Source: UBA830 sp036339975
Lineage (GTDB): Bacteria > Pseudomonadota > Alphaproteobacteria > MPNO01 > UBA830
Direction of reading: 5' to 3'
NCBI GenBank assembly: GCA_036339975.1
Contig: JAYYZV010000033.1
Span: forward strand, 1-12,903
DNA: 12,903 nt
Below the pieces are notes generated by a model. The model was not told the origin of the DNA, made no database searches, and saw only the letters and a list, made by a program, of their open reading frames with translations. Below are positions 12,438 to 12,903 of the stretch, in pieces (within the stretch, counting starts at the first letter, position 1; each line of letters opens with the position of its first letter). The position numbers and the translations under genes were made by a program.

Positions 12438-12903
12438 TGTTGTCGATAAAAAAATCGGATGAGTTTAACGGCGGACAATTTGATTCTGATATGCTCCTCG
12501 GTGCGCTTCCGTTTGCTGTTGTGGCCGTCGATCCGGGGATGCGTATCCGTTACCTTAATACAGCTGCTGAGCAGTTCTTTGGCCTTGGTTCAAGCGGTTT
12601 GACGGGGAGGCATCTGGAGGAACTTTTACCTTCGTATAGCCCGCTGCTGTCGTTGATATCTCAGGCTGGCCATGGTCAGACCAGTGTCGCTGAGTATGAT
12701 GTATCTCTATCCCTTAAGGGACGGACCAGAAACCTAGCCGTAACAGCTGCACCGCTTGGAGAAGGGTGCGATCTAACCGTCGTTTACCATAAAGAAAAGT
12801 CAATTGCGCGAATGAACAAAATTCAGAAAGCAAAACGGAAAGCACCGCGGGCGGGTAGAGGGTTAGCCGCAAATCTGGCCCAGGAGGTAAAAAAACCGCT
12901 ATC
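12437..12903 (+). CDS. ntrB: Nitrogen-regulation sensor kinase NtrB, N-terminal part (runs off the window)
   Basis: ATG 12437 overlaps the dusB stop by one base, and the frame stays open to the end of the window (155 full codons). Residues about 20-120 form a PAS domain (ALPFAVVAVDPGMRIRYLNTAAEQFFG), as in NtrB/GlnL, which senses nitrogen status through PII proteins and phosphorylates NtrC. The following segment RGLAANLAQEVKKPLS aligns without a gap to the NtrB H-box, usually LAHEIKNPLSGI. Here the phosphorylated His is Gln (Q149, CAG at 12881-12883) and the Asn is Lys. The reading frame is clean on both sides, so an indel is not the cause. The kinase domain lies beyond the window. The name rests mainly on gene order and the PAS plus H-box pattern. 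Confidence 0.85.
   Translation, partial: MLSIKKSDEFNGGQFDSDMLLGALPFAVVAVDPGMRIRYLNTAAEQFFGLGSSGLTGRHLEELLPSYSPLLSLISQAGHGQTSVAEYDVSLSLKGRTRNLAVTAAPLGEGCDLTVVYHKEKSIARMNKIQKAKRKAPRAGRGLAANLAQEVKKPL

Overview
The window is a stretch of alphaproteobacterial chromosome carrying core metabolism. The gene order eno–ftsB-like–pdhA–pdhB–pdhC–lpd–lipA–Coq10/RatA-like, then pncC, pgpA and a fused ispDF on the opposite strand, then dusB–ntrB, is characteristic of Alphaproteobacteria. So are the lipoyl domain on the E1-beta subunit and the IspD–IspF fusion. Base composition looks moderate (roughly 50-55% G+C, not computed). The genus cannot be named from the sequence; a Rhodospirillales-like lineage is a guess. 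There is no mobile element, rRNA, tRNA or CRISPR array, and no gene-free stretch longer than 300 bases.

Region 1 (1-547): the last 30 codons of enolase, an AT-rich gap of about 130 bp with five GANTC sites and a 9-bp inverted repeat, and a small FtsB/DivIC-type cell-division gene. Region 2 (548-7511): the pyruvate dehydrogenase operon. pdhA, pdhB and pdhC encode E1-alpha, E1-beta with its own lipoyl domain, and E2. lpd encodes E3, lipA makes the lipoyl groups these enzymes need, and a START-like Coq10/RatA family gene comes last. Region 3 (7508-10444, minus strand): ispDF, pgpA, pncC and a DUF429 gene, packed with gaps of 3-4 nt or a 4-nt overlap, probably one transcript. It converges on the pdh operon, with both stop codons inside one CTAG. 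Region 4 (10445-12903): a YpjD/CcsA-like membrane gene, then dusB and the start of ntrB.

Functionally, enolase and PDH carry carbon from glycolysis to acetyl-CoA, with LipA supplying the cofactor of the E2 and E1-beta lipoyl domains. IspDF works in the MEP isoprenoid pathway, which feeds ubiquinone, the presumed ligand of the Coq10-like protein. PgpA makes phosphatidylglycerol, PncC salvages NMN, and DusB–NtrB is the usual nifR3–ntr nitrogen-control locus.

No new multi-gene system is evident. The points worth a second look are: an E2 with two tandem peripheral-subunit-binding domains; an NtrB whose H-box has Gln where the phosphorylated His should be; the GANTC cluster before the ftsB-like gene; and promoters so close to the ypjD-like and dusB start codons that both messages may be leaderless, the dusB -10 box lying inside a perfect 15-bp palindrome.
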